Below, in pieces: positions 53,932 through 62,033 of a stretch of DNA of 64,000 nucleotides. The position numbers and the translations under genes were made by a program. This DNA is from G963668655 sp963668655 (lineage in GTDB: Bacteria; Myxococcota_A; SURF-8), in NCBI GenBank assembly GCA_963668655.2, contig CAXXPQ010000003.1, positions 868,001 to 932,000 on the forward strand. The letters are read 5' to 3'. Each line of letters starts with the position of its first letter. Position 1 is the stretch's first letter. The notes under the pieces are model-generated. The model was not told the DNA's origin and ran no database searches. It was given only the letters and a program-made list of their open reading frames with translations.

Positions 53932-53959
53932 TTCGATTTACTCCACTGTTTTCATACGT

Positions 53960-55177
53960 TTACGTATCGGAATCCCCCGTTTCGCCTGCGGCTTCCTTGG
54001 CGCGTCTCATGGTGTCCGAAAGCACTTCGATGTCCACCGGTTTTTCCAGGTAGGCGAAAGCGCCCAGATCCATGCAAAGTTCCCGGTCCTTGTCGCTTCC
54101 GTGTCCGGTCAGCACGATGACCTTCACGTCCGCGTGCTCGACCTTCACGCGCCGCAGAACCTCGATGCCGTCGATTCCGGGCATTTTCAGATCGAGAACC
54201 ATGACCTCCGGTTCTTCCTCTTTCAGCAGGTTCAGCGCCTCTTCTCCGCTGTGAGCGATGGCCGGTTCCAGATCCCGCATTTCCAGACGCTCCGAAAGCG
54301 TCAGCACGAAATCCTTCTCGTCGTCCACCAGCAGCACCTTTTCCGGCAGTTCGAAATCGACGTTGGCGAACATCGAGGTCGGCCGGTAGTTCGGTCCCGT
54401 CTTGAAACAGACGTCCGTGACGCCCTCCACGCCGGAAAGGATCTTTTTCAGTTCGGCTTCCAGCTTTTCCAGCCGGATGACGTAGCTGTCGATGGTGACG
54501 GTGACCGTCCCCTCTTCGCAGGACACGTCATGATAGTGGCCGGACTCCACCAGGGCCATCTCGCTTCTGGCGGCGGCGAGGAAATCGAGAAGCGCCCGGC
54601 GGGAATCCTCCGTGCAGGCCATCACGTCTCTTTCGGCGTTCTCCAGGATCATCTCCACGGCTTCCTCGATTCCCACTTCGTTGACGGGAATCTTCAAATC
54701 GTACAGGGTCTGGTCCCACGGCTGGGTTCCGAAGAGCCGCTGGGTCCACTGCGCCCGTTTCTTGTCCTCTTCCCGGATCCTGCGGCGCGCCTCGTCCAGG
54801 CTCCCGCCCGATTCCTTCGCCAGGTCCGCCGCCCGGACCTCGGGGTCGCTGAGCAGACAGACCTGAAGCACGTGTCCCACGCGCTGGGGAATCAGGTGGG
54901 AGGCAAAACCGTGGAGAATCTGGTTGTCGGTCAGCATTTCGGCCAGGGTCAGCCGGATCTGGGCCAGATGTTTTTCCCGGCGATGGGTATATTTATTGAA
55001 GAGAAACGGCGGGCCTTCCATCGCCCTCATCTGGTGCTCGGGAGCCACCTGAAAACGTTCGGAAACCTCCCGAAACAAGCGGTCATCGATCCGCTCCCAG
55101 CCGGTGCGGGCGGCGAGTCGATCCATAACTTCCTCGGCCTTCGAGAAAGCCGCGCTAAAAACCGAAATGATTGCCAT
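53960..55177 (-). CDS. Cytidylate-kinase-like domain without P-loop, fused to a receiver domain
   Basis: Encodes 405 residues. Residues 1-185 follow the pattern of the cytidylate-kinase-like family (LAARTGWERIDDRLFREVSE, HLIPQRVGHVLQVCLLSDPE, REEDKKRAQWTQRLFG), but the nucleotide-binding loop is replaced by SVFSAAFSKAEEV, with no GxxGxGK. Residues 220-262 look like a small BON-type alpha/beta domain (EEGTVTVTIDSYVIRLEKLE). Residues 280-395 are a full receiver domain with phosphoacceptor Asp329 (VLDLKMPGIDG). It is the first gene of the signalling operon, divergent from the SulP transporter. The kinase-like part is probably a binding module. Confidence 0.8.
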   Translation of the reverse strand: MAIISVFSAAFSKAEEVMDRLAARTGWERIDDRLFREVSERFQVAPEHQMRAMEGPPFLFNKYTHRREKHLAQIRLTLAEMLTDNQILHGFASHLIPQRVGHVLQVCLLSDPEVRAADLAKESGGSLDEARRRIREEDKKRAQWTQRLFGTQPWDQTLYDLKIPVNEVGIEEAVEMILENAERDVMACTEDSRRALLDFLAAARSEMALVESGHYHDVSCEEGTVTVTIDSYVIRLEKLEAELKKILSGVEGVTDVCFKTGPNYRPTSMFANVDFELPEKVLLVDDEKDFVLTLSERLEMRDLEPAIAHSGEEALNLLKEEEPEVMVLDLKMPGIDGIEVLRRVKVEHADVKVIVLTGHGSDKDRELCMDLGAFAYLEKPVDIEVLSDTMRRAKEAAGETGDSDT

Positions 55178-55241
55178 GACTTATCTCTTTCGTGCAGGCG
55201 GAGTTATTAATTAGATAAACCTTTCTCCGATAAATAACCTA

Positions 55242-55250
55242 TGGTATAGT
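55242..55250 (+). promoter_or_regulatory. Extended -10 promoter candidate for the SulP gene
   Basis: TGGTATAGT combines an extended -10 TGG with TATAGT (five of six consensus bases). No good -35 box precedes it. It lies about 70 bases before the SulP start, in an A+T-rich divergent spacer. Confidence 0.4.
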
Positions 55251-55319
55251 ATCACACCTTTTTTTTGATGTCAGGTTATTTCAAGCGAATCATCGAAAAG
55301 ACAACCAGGAGCGAAACGA

Positions 55320-57908
55320 ATGCTGAATCGTGTCTTCCCCTTTCTCGAATGGTTTAAAGGATACAATCTCGGCGCTTTGCGTGCCGATTTCATCGCCGGT
55401 CTGACCGTTGCGCTGGTTCTGATCCCCCAATCCATGGCTTACGCGCAACTGGCGGGACTTCCGGCCTATTACGGCCTGTACGCCTCCTTTCTGCCGCCCA
55501 TGGTGGCCGCCCTGTTCGGTTCGAGCCGGCAACTGGCCACCGGACCGGTGGCGATCGTTTCGCTCATGACGGCGGCCACGCTGGAACCCCTGGCCACGGC
55601 GGGGGGAGAGGCGTATATCGCCTACGCCGTCTTCCTGGCCCTGCTGGTGGGCCTGTTCCAGCTTTCGCTGGGCGTTTTGCGCCTGGGCGTCGTGGTCAAT
55701 TTCCTTTCCCATCCCGTGGTCATCGGCTTCACCAACGCCGCCGCCATCATCATCGCCACCAGCCAGCTTTCCAAGATGTTCGGCGTCTCGGTGGACAAGG
55801 CCGAACATCATTACGAAACCATCTGGCGGGTCATCGTGGCCGCCTGGCATTTCACCCACTGGCCCACCCTGTTGCTGGGCGTTTTGGCCTTCGCCATCAT
55901 GATCGTGCTGAAGAAGGTCAACCCCAAGATTCCCTACGTGCTCGCCGCCGTGGTGGTGACCACCGTGATTTCGTACGCCACCGGCCTGGAAAACAATCAG
56001 CGCGTGGATCTGGATCGTGTCTCGCCGGAGGACGTTCAGGAGAAAATCAGGACGTTCAACAAGGATATCAAGGACATCGAACTGGCCTCGGAGGCCCGGG
56101 CGATCATCAGCCCCCAGGTGGCGAAACTGGAAACCAGCGAACACAGTAAAGAGATCTGCATGACCTGCCATACGCATCATGATGTGAACCTGGACCAGCT
56201 TCGCAGCGAGGACGCGGTGGGCGTGAAACAGACGGTGCTTCCCAAAACCGCCATGCAGCTTCACGCCATGGCCGGTCTTCTGGACAAACAGGTGGGCCAA
56301 CTGAAGGAAAAAGCTTCCGAAATCCGCATGGAACTGCGCGAGCTGGAGTTCAAACGGGTGGAGGAAAACGGAGCCGCGCGTTTCGTGCGCCTGGATTCTC
56401 CCGAAGGCGTGGATCGGATCTGGCGGCTGAAAGTGGGCAACAAGCCCCTGGACATGGAAAAGCTGACGTTCATCGGCGGCGGCGCGGTGGTGGGCACGGT
56501 GCCCAGCGGCCTGCCGAAACTGGCGCTGCCGAAGTGGGAGTCCTCCGTTTTCGGCAAGCTGTTCGTGGCGGCCATCATCATTTCCATTCTGGGATTCATG
56601 GAGGCGATCTCCATCGCCAAGGCCATGGCGGCGCGCACCGGCCAGCGCCTGGATCCCAATCAGGAACTCATCGGACAGGGATTGGCCAACATCCTGGGTT
56701 CGTGCGGGCAGAGCTACGCCGCCTCCGGATCCTTCTCGCGTTCGGCAGTGAACATCCAGGCCGGCGCGACTTCCGGCCTGTCCAGCGTCTTCACCAGCGG
56801 TCTGGTGGTGGTCGTGCTTCTGTTCTTCACGCCGCTTCTGTATTTTCTCCCGCAATCCGTCCTGGCCGCCGTCATCATGATGGCCGTGATCGGGCTCATC
56901 AACTTCAAGGGCGTCGTCCACGCCTACAAGGTCAAGCGCTCGGACGGCATCATCAGCGTGATTTCCTTCGTCGCCACGCTGATCTTCGCACCGCATCTGG
57001 ACCGAGGCATTTTCATCGGCGTGCTGCTTTCGGTGGGCGTGTTCCTATACGGCAAGATGAAGCCGGTGGTGGCGGAGCTTTCGCTCTGGAAAGACGGTCA
57101 TCTGCACAACGCCAAACGCCTGCGCCTGAAGCAGTGCAAGCACCTGGCGGTCATCCGCTTCGACGGCCCGCTGTTCTTCGCCAACTCCAGTTACCTGGAA
57201 GACGAAGTGCTCGACCGGGTGCGCGCCATGCCGGAACTGAAAGCCATTCTGTTCAAGGCCGACGGCATCACCGAAATCGACGCCTCGGGCGAGGACACCC
57301 TGGCGCTGATGGTGGAGCGGCTGCGTTCGGGCGGCTACGACGTCTACTTCGCCGGGCTGAACGAGCGGGTCATCGACGCCCTGCATCGCTCCCACCTGTA
57401 CGAAAAGATCGGCGAGGATCATACCTTCATGTCCGTGATCCAGGCGGTGGAGGCCCTGTGGCCGAAACTGCACGAGGAAACGGACGAGAAGACCTGCCCG
57501 CTGAAGCACGTGGTTCCCATGGAAGAGGAAAGCAGCGAGCCGGAATTCCACGTCCTGATGGTGGACGACGAGCGGGACTTCGTGGACACTCTGGTCAAGC
57601 GTCTGGGACGGCGCGGAGTGCGGGCGGACGCCTGCTACACCGGAGACGAAGCGATCCGGCTCGTACACGACAACGTCTACGACACCGTATTCCTGGACCT
57701 GAAACTCGGCAACGAACGCGGGGAACAGGTTCTGCTGAAATTGCACGATGTCCGTCCGGATCTTCCCGTGATTCTTCTGACCGGACACGCCACGGTGGAT
57801 TCCGCCGTGGAGGCGATGAAGTCCGGCGCGTTCGATTACCTCCTGAAACCCTGCGACATCGAGGAATTGATGAAGAAAATCCAGCAGGCTTATCGGGAAC
57901 ATCAATAA
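55320..57908 (+). CDS. SulP anion transporter with CxxCH insertion, STAS domain and C-terminal receiver domain
   Basis: Encodes 862 residues. The SulP membrane domain is complete: DFIAGLTVALVLIPQSMAYA, PVAIVSLMTAAT and, in the second half, GFMEAISIAKAMAARTGQRL and NILGSCGQSYAASGSFSRSA. Between the two halves (about 223-387) lies an insertion of about 160 residues with a heme c-type motif, CMTCH, at 280-284, followed by His286 and His287. A STAS domain spans about 605-705 (TEIDASGEDTLALM). Residues 743-860 are a receiver domain with phosphoacceptor Asp793. Ordinary bacterial SulP proteins end after STAS at 550-750 residues. The N-terminal membrane half has seven helices, so the insertion should face the periplasm. 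Substrate (sulfate, bicarbonate or other) is not determined. Confidence 0.9.
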   Translation: MLNRVFPFLEWFKGYNLGALRADFIAGLTVALVLIPQSMAYAQLAGLPAYYGLYASFLPPMVAALFGSSRQLATGPVAIVSLMTAATLEPLATAGGEAYIAYAVFLALLVGLFQLSLGVLRLGVVVNFLSHPVVIGFTNAAAIIIATSQLSKMFGVSVDKAEHHYETIWRVIVAAWHFTHWPTLLLGVLAFAIMIVLKKVNPKIPYVLAAVVVTTVISYATGLENNQRVDLDRVSPEDVQEKIRTFNKDIKDIELASEARAIISPQVAKLETSEHSKEICMTCHTHHDVNLDQLRSEDAVGVKQTVLPKTAMQLHAMAGLLDKQVGQLKEKASEIRMELRELEFKRVEENGAARFVRLDSPEGVDRIWRLKVGNKPLDMEKLTFIGGGAVVGTVPSGLPKLALPKWESSVFGKLFVAAIIISILGFMEAISIAKAMAARTGQRLDPNQELIGQGLANILGSCGQSYAASGSFSRSAVNIQAGATSGLSSVFTSGLVVVVLLFFTPLLYFLPQSVLAAVIMMAVIGLINFKGVVHAYKVKRSDGIISVISFVATLIFAPHLDRGIFIGVLLSVGVFLYGKMKPVVAELSLWKDGHLHNAKRLRLKQCKHLAVIRFDGPLFFANSSYLEDEVLDRVRAMPELKAILFKADGITEIDASGEDTLALMVERLRSGGYDVYFAGLNERVIDALHRSHLYEKIGEDHTFMSVIQAVEALWPKLHEETDEKTCPLKHVVPMEEESSEPEFHVLMVDDERDFVDTLVKRLGRRGVRADACYTGDEAIRLVHDNVYDTVFLDLKLGNERGEQVLLKLHDVRPDLPVILLTGHATVDSAVEAMKSGAFDYLLKPCDIEELMKKIQQAYREHQ

Positions 57909-57917
57909 AAGACCGCC

Positions 57918-58457
57918 ATGGCGTCGCTTTCCCGTCTCGGAAGGAACATCGTCTGCGCGGGCCTGCTGTTCGTTCTGGGCTGCGCTTCGTCTTCCGACCG
58001 GGAATCCTCCGGACCGGCGGACCGTCCGTTTGTCCGAGCGGAGGGAATTCACTGGAACGTCCCCACCTCGGTCGGTCTGCTGAGGGTGGAAGCGCGAAAC
58101 GCCGTCTCCGACGACGAACTGAAAAGCTGGCGGCTTTCCGATGTGCGGCTCCGGGCGGAATCGCGAAACGTCCTCCGACTTCGGGCGGATATCGCGGATT
58201 GGGATCCGGAGGAAACCCGAATGATTCTCTCCGGCAAGGTCGCCGCCGAACACGACGGAATGCGTTTTTTCACCGAGGAAATCGCCGTGGACCTGAAAAG
58301 GGATTTCTGGAAAACGGATCGGAAATTCGAGATGGAAAGGAACGGAATGACGATCCGGGGACGGCAGGCGGAAGGGCGCATCGCCGGGCCATCCGTGCGG
58401 ATCCGGAACGTGGAAGCCGTACTGAGCGCTTCCCATCTCGAAGCCGCACGGGAATAA
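57918..58457 (+). CDS. lptC: LptC-like lipoprotein
   Basis: Encodes 179 residues with a lipoprotein signal (FVLGC, Cys22) and a beta-rich body (VSDDELKSWRLSDVRLRAES, MILSGKVAAEHDG, MTIRGRQAEGRI). The pattern and place directly before lptA and lptB fit LptC, the membrane-anchored periplasmic bridge component of LPS export. LptC of E. coli is anchored by a helix instead; lipid-anchored versions are common in delta-type bacteria. Sequence conservation is low, so context carries much of the call. Confidence 0.75.
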   Translation: MASLSRLGRNIVCAGLLFVLGCASSSDRESSGPADRPFVRAEGIHWNVPTSVGLLRVEARNAVSDDELKSWRLSDVRLRAESRNVLRLRADIADWDPEETRMILSGKVAAEHDGMRFFTEEIAVDLKRDFWKTDRKFEMERNGMTIRGRQAEGRIAGPSVRIRNVEAVLSASHLEAARE

Positions 58458-58463
58458 ACCGGC

Positions 58464-59018
58464 ATGTCCGCCCCATCGCGAAAGATCCGCTTCGTGCTCC
58501 TGACAGCGGTTTTTCTCGCCGCCCTGCCGGTTCTGGCGAAAGATCCGCCGCCCCCTTCCGCCTGGGGGAGGCTGCTCTTTCTGGACGACAGCCAGCCGGT
58601 CAAGATCTCTTCCGACCGCCTGGAATTCGACTCGGACTCCGAAAGCATTCATTTCTCCGGCAACGTCTGGGTCCGGCAGCCGGACCTGCAACTCAAAGCC
58701 GACCGGCTGACCGTTTTCTCCGATTCCGAGGGGCGGATTCTGACCCTGGAGGCCGAAGGCCACCTGCGCGTGTATCATGAAAAATGGGAGGCGAAGGCGC
58801 GGCGATTGCGCTTCGACCGGGAACGGCAGATGTTGCATTTCACGGGAGAACCGCAGATCCGGAAAGGAAAGCAGGTCATCGAGGGCGAATCCATCCGCTT
58901 CCTGATGAAGGAACGCAAAATCGTGGTGGACAAGGCCCGGGCCGACCTGCATCCCACTGCGAACAAACCGCCTTCCGCAACACCGAAAGAGGCCGGGAGT
59001 GACCGGAAAAAACCCTGA
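58464..59018 (+). CDS. lptA: LptA-like periplasmic LPS bridge protein
   Basis: Encodes 184 residues with a cleavable signal peptide (LLTAVFLAALPVLA) and an OstA/LptA beta-jellyroll: VKISSDRLEFDSDSESIHFS, VWVRQPDLQLKADRLTVF, KWEAKARRLRFDRERQMLHF. LptA monomers stack to carry LPS across the periplasm. It starts six bases after lptC and its end overlaps the GTG start of lptB by 20 bases. Confidence 0.85.
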   Translation: MSAPSRKIRFVLLTAVFLAALPVLAKDPPPPSAWGRLLFLDDSQPVKISSDRLEFDSDSESIHFSGNVWVRQPDLQLKADRLTVFSDSEGRILTLEAEGHLRVYHEKWEAKARRLRFDRERQMLHFTGEPQIRKGKQVIEGESIRFLMKERKIVVDKARADLHPTANKPPSATPKEAGSDRKKP

Positions 59019-59763
59019 AATCACGCCGTCCGACTCGCCGGTCCTTCAGGGCGAGGCGCTTCGTCATTCCTATGGAAAGCGGGAGGTTCTCCGGTCCATC
59101 GACATCCGGATTCAGCCCGGCCGGCTGCTTGGATTGCTGGGGCCCAACGGCGCGGGAAAAACCACCTGCATTCACCTGCTGGCCGGAATCCTTCCGCTTC
59201 GAAGCGGCCGAATTTTCCTGGACGGAATCGATGTCGGCCGCGATCCGCTTTACCGCCGCGCCCGGCTCGGATTGGGATACCTGCCCCAGGAGCCCTCGAT
59301 CTTCCACAAGCTTCGCGTTCGGGAAAACCTGGAACTGGTGCTGGAGGAAAACGGCGTGCCGAAGGCCGAACGGGCGGATAGGATCGCGCCGCTTCTGCAA
59401 AGATTCGGCTTGGACGGACAGGCCGATCAGCGCGCCGGAACGCTTTCCGGCGGGGAACGGCGGCGGCTGGAAATCGCGCGGGTGCTTTCGCTCCGCCCCA
59501 AGGTGCTGCTGTTCGACGAACCCTTTTCCGGGATCGATCCCCTCACGGTGGCGACCATTCAATCCGATCTGATCCGCCTGGCCGAGGAGGGAATCGGCAT
59601 CCTGATTACCGATCACAACGTCAGGGAAACACTACGAATATGTAACCATGCCATCATTCTGCACCAGGGGGAGATTCTGGCCCGGGGAACGCCTTCGGAG
59701 GTGGCGCGGGATCCGGAAACCCGCGAGCGTTTCCTTGGAAAAGATTTTGAACTGGACAGATAG
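58999..59763 (+). CDS. lptB: LptB, ATPase of the LPS exporter
   Basis: Encodes 254 residues from a GTG start (AAAGAGG upstream), overlapping lptA. Walker A GPNGAGKTT is at 48-56, the signature is LSGGERRRLEIARVL and Walker B reads VLLFDEPFSGIDPLTV. The segments LGYLPQEPSIFHKLRV and ILITDHNVRETLRICNHAII are diagnostic of LptB. It would power the LptF/LptG permeases encoded at 17529-19712. Promoter sequences for rpoN lie in its last codons. Confidence 0.95.
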   Translation: MTGKNPEITPSDSPVLQGEALRHSYGKREVLRSIDIRIQPGRLLGLLGPNGAGKTTCIHLLAGILPLRSGRIFLDGIDVGRDPLYRRARLGLGYLPQEPSIFHKLRVRENLELVLEENGVPKAERADRIAPLLQRFGLDGQADQRAGTLSGGERRRLEIARVLSLRPKVLLFDEPFSGIDPLTVATIQSDLIRLAEEGIGILITDHNVRETLRICNHAIILHQGEILARGTPSEVARDPETRERFLGKDFELDR

Positions 59764-59780
59764 AGCCGGTATGCTAGAAT
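59753..59780 (+). promoter_or_regulatory. Candidate sigma-70-type promoter for rpoN
   Basis: TGGACA (59753-59758) and TAGAAT (59775-59780) are 16 bases apart, with TGC before the -10 box (extended -10). It overlaps the lptB stop and lies about 60 bases before rpoN. Confidence 0.5.
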
Positions 59781-59843
59781 GATGCCAAGTCCGACAGATT
59801 GGGGATTGACGAAAGAAAACAAGAAAAACGGCATAAAGATTGC

Positions 59844-61352
59844 ATGGCACTTAAACTCGAACTCAACATGAAACTGGCCCAGCAACTGGTCATGACCCCC
59901 CAGTTGCAGATGGCAATCAAACTGCTTCAGCTTACCAAGATGGAACTCCAGGAACTGGTCAACCAGGAGTTGCAGGAAAACCCCACCCTGGAAGAAGCGC
60001 AGTACGACGAGATCGATCCGAGCGAGCCGGATGTCACGCCGGATATCGACACCGCCGCCGAGGAACTGATTCCCAAGGTCCAGACCGAGGGAGAAGCGCC
60101 CGCCAAGGACGAACTGGTCGCTTCCGATCTGGAAAATTCGCTGAAAGACGCCCAGCCCACCGAACCGGAGATGGACTGGGACTCCTATTTCGACACCTAC
60201 ATGGACGGGCCGTCCGACATCATGCCCCGGGACACGGGGGGCGATGAAAAAGCCAACCTCGAACAGTACTATGCGGAGGAAAACGGGCTTCACGATTACC
60301 TCCTCTGGCAGTTGAAATTGTCCTCCATTCCGGACGAGACCCAGGACATCTGCCAGGAAATCATTGGAAATATCAATGAAGACGGGTACTTGAAGGACAT
60401 CTCCCTGGAAGAGATCTCGGAACGAATGGACAGATCGATCCGGGAGGTCGAGGGAGCCCACCAGCGCGTGCTTCGTTTCGATCCGGTGGGGGTGGGCGCG
60501 CGGGATCTTCGGGAATGCCTGCTGGCCCAGATCCGATTCAACATGAAAAGCCACCCCCTGCTTCTGGCCATCGTCCAAAGCCACTGGGAACTCGTCAAAA
60601 AGCGGGATATCCCGAAACTGGCCCGGCAGTTGAAAGTCGGCCGTTCGGAGGTCGAGGACGCCATGCGCCTTCTGACCGAGTTGAATCCCAGGCCGGGACT
60701 CCAGTATTCCACCATCAAGGCGGAATACATCTCTCCGGATATTTACGTGGTCAAGGTGGGAGACGAGTACCACATCCTGCTGAACGAGGACGGCATGCCC
60801 CGGCTGCGGCTGAGTTCCTATTACCAGCGCGCCCTGATGGACAAGGACGGATCGTCCGAAACCCGGGAGTACATCAAGGGAAAGCTGCGCTCCGCCACCT
60901 GGCTGATCCGCTCCATCCAGCAGCGGCAGCGCACGATCTACAAGGTCACGGAATCCATCGTCAAGAAACAGCGGGAGTTTTTGGACCACGGCGTCCAGCA
61001 CCTGAAGCCCATGGTCCTGCGGGACGTGGCCGAGGATATCGGCATGCACGAATGCACCGTCAGCCGCGTGACCACCAGTAAGTACGTTCACACGCCCCAG
61101 GGGGTGTTCGAACTGAAATATTTCTTCAATTCGGGAATCATCAACAGCGACGGAGAAGGCGTCTCCTCCGAATCGATCAAAAACAAGATCAAGCAGTTGA
61201 TCGACAAGGAAAACCCGAAAAAACCGTTGTCGGATCAGAAACTGGTCGCCATTCTCAAAGAGGACGACGTGATCGTGGCCCGGCGGACAGTCGCCAAATA
61301 TCGGGAATCACTGGGTCTTCTTTCCTCCTCCGGACGCCGGAAAACGTATTGA
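59844..61352 (+). CDS. rpoN: RNA polymerase sigma-54 factor RpoN
   Basis: About 502 residues. The N-terminal activator-interacting region is canonical (MALKLELNMKLAQQLVMTPQ, LQMAIKLLQLTKMEL), followed by an acidic region, the core-binding domain, a helix-turn-helix (DIGMHECTVSRVTTSKYVHT) and the RpoN box ARRTVAKYRE at 479-488. Start 59844 gives the family's standard N-terminus, although its ribosome site is weak. At least one good sigma-54 promoter candidate is in this window (33325-33341). It is followed directly by ptsN, as in many Proteobacteria, but without the usual hpf gene between. Confidence 0.96.
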   Translation: MALKLELNMKLAQQLVMTPQLQMAIKLLQLTKMELQELVNQELQENPTLEEAQYDEIDPSEPDVTPDIDTAAEELIPKVQTEGEAPAKDELVASDLENSLKDAQPTEPEMDWDSYFDTYMDGPSDIMPRDTGGDEKANLEQYYAEENGLHDYLLWQLKLSSIPDETQDICQEIIGNINEDGYLKDISLEEISERMDRSIREVEGAHQRVLRFDPVGVGARDLRECLLAQIRFNMKSHPLLLAIVQSHWELVKKRDIPKLARQLKVGRSEVEDAMRLLTELNPRPGLQYSTIKAEYISPDIYVVKVGDEYHILLNEDGMPRLRLSSYYQRALMDKDGSSETREYIKGKLRSATWLIRSIQQRQRTIYKVTESIVKKQREFLDHGVQHLKPMVLRDVAEDIGMHECTVSRVTTSKYVHTPQGVFELKYFFNSGIINSDGEGVSSESIKNKIKQLIDKENPKKPLSDQKLVAILKEDDVIVARRTVAKYRESLGLLSSSGRRKTY

Positions 61353-61384
61353 CCGACAGGTGCCTTTGAAAGGGGTTCATGTTC

Positions 61385-61852
61385 ATGGCGCTCTCCATCA
61401 CGGAATTACTCGATCGCACCGCGCTGGAATCCGATCTGTTAAGCCGGGAAAAAAACGATGTCATCATCGAACTGTGTCAATTCATGGCCAATCTCCACCC
61501 CGTCGGAGATCCGCATGAACTGATCCGCCGCATCCTGGAAAGAGAAAAACTCGGAAGTACGGGCATCGGGCACGGCATCGCCATCCCGCACTGCAAACTG
61601 CCGGATCTCGACCGGCTGTACTGCGTATTCGGCCGCTGCGTCCAGGGATGCGATTTCCAGTCCATCGACGGCGAACCGGCCCGTATCTTCTTTTTGCTCG
61701 TGGCGCCGGAAAACGTCGCCGGGGTTCATCTTCAGGCTCTGGCCAAGATTTCGAGGCTCTGCCAGAAGGAAAGTTTCCGTAAACGGATTCTCGAAGCCCC
61801 GGACGCGGACGCCATCTATCGCATCATGAAAATGGAGGAAGAGGCATCCTGA
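61385..61852 (+). CDS. ptsN: PTS IIA-like nitrogen-regulatory protein PtsN
   Basis: About 155 residues of the EIIA(Ntr)/fructose type. The phosphorylation site is His69 in GIGHGIAIPHCKL, and LLVAPENVAGVHLQALAKIS is the conserved later segment. EIIA(Ntr) receives phosphate through a regulatory PTS chain and controls potassium, nitrogen or envelope functions rather than sugar uptake. A second ATG six bases upstream (61379) is possible; 61385 is preferred for its better distance (nine bases) from AAAGGGG. Confidence 0.93.
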   Translation: MALSITELLDRTALESDLLSREKNDVIIELCQFMANLHPVGDPHELIRRILEREKLGSTGIGHGIAIPHCKLPDLDRLYCVFGRCVQGCDFQSIDGEPARIFFLLVAPENVAGVHLQALAKISRLCQKESFRKRILEAPDADAIYRIMKMEEEAS

Positions 61853-62033
61853 TTCAGAACCTCGTTCAGCAGGATGGACCGAGCATGAGGTTCGAGAGAC
61901 GAACCGGGCAAGGCGCGACGACAAGCTTTACACTTTGTAAGGCGCGGAGGAGCAACGCCGCCGGGCGAGGCCTATCGGAATTCAGGCGACGGGAGTCCCG
62001 CTGAAATAGGCTCTCAGGGAAAGGAGGCGCGGT
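61853..62033 (+). repeat. Structured intergenic element upstream of hprK
   Basis: No gene in 181 bases. GCCTAT (61970-61975) pairs with ATAGGC (62006-62011), TTCAG (61981-61985) with CTGAA (62001-62005), and CGGGA (61990-61994) with TCCCG (61996-62000), forming one long stacked hairpin. Upstream lies AAGGCGCG twice (about 61910 and 61939) around a TTTACA...TGTAA inverted repeat. The composition resembles dispersed intergenic palindromes. It could also control hprK translation. Confidence 0.45.

Noticed and set aside
57045..59024. Minus-strand frame of 659 codons opposite the SulP end and lptC/lptA
   Set aside because: Crosses three genes with clear families; no plausible start or domain.
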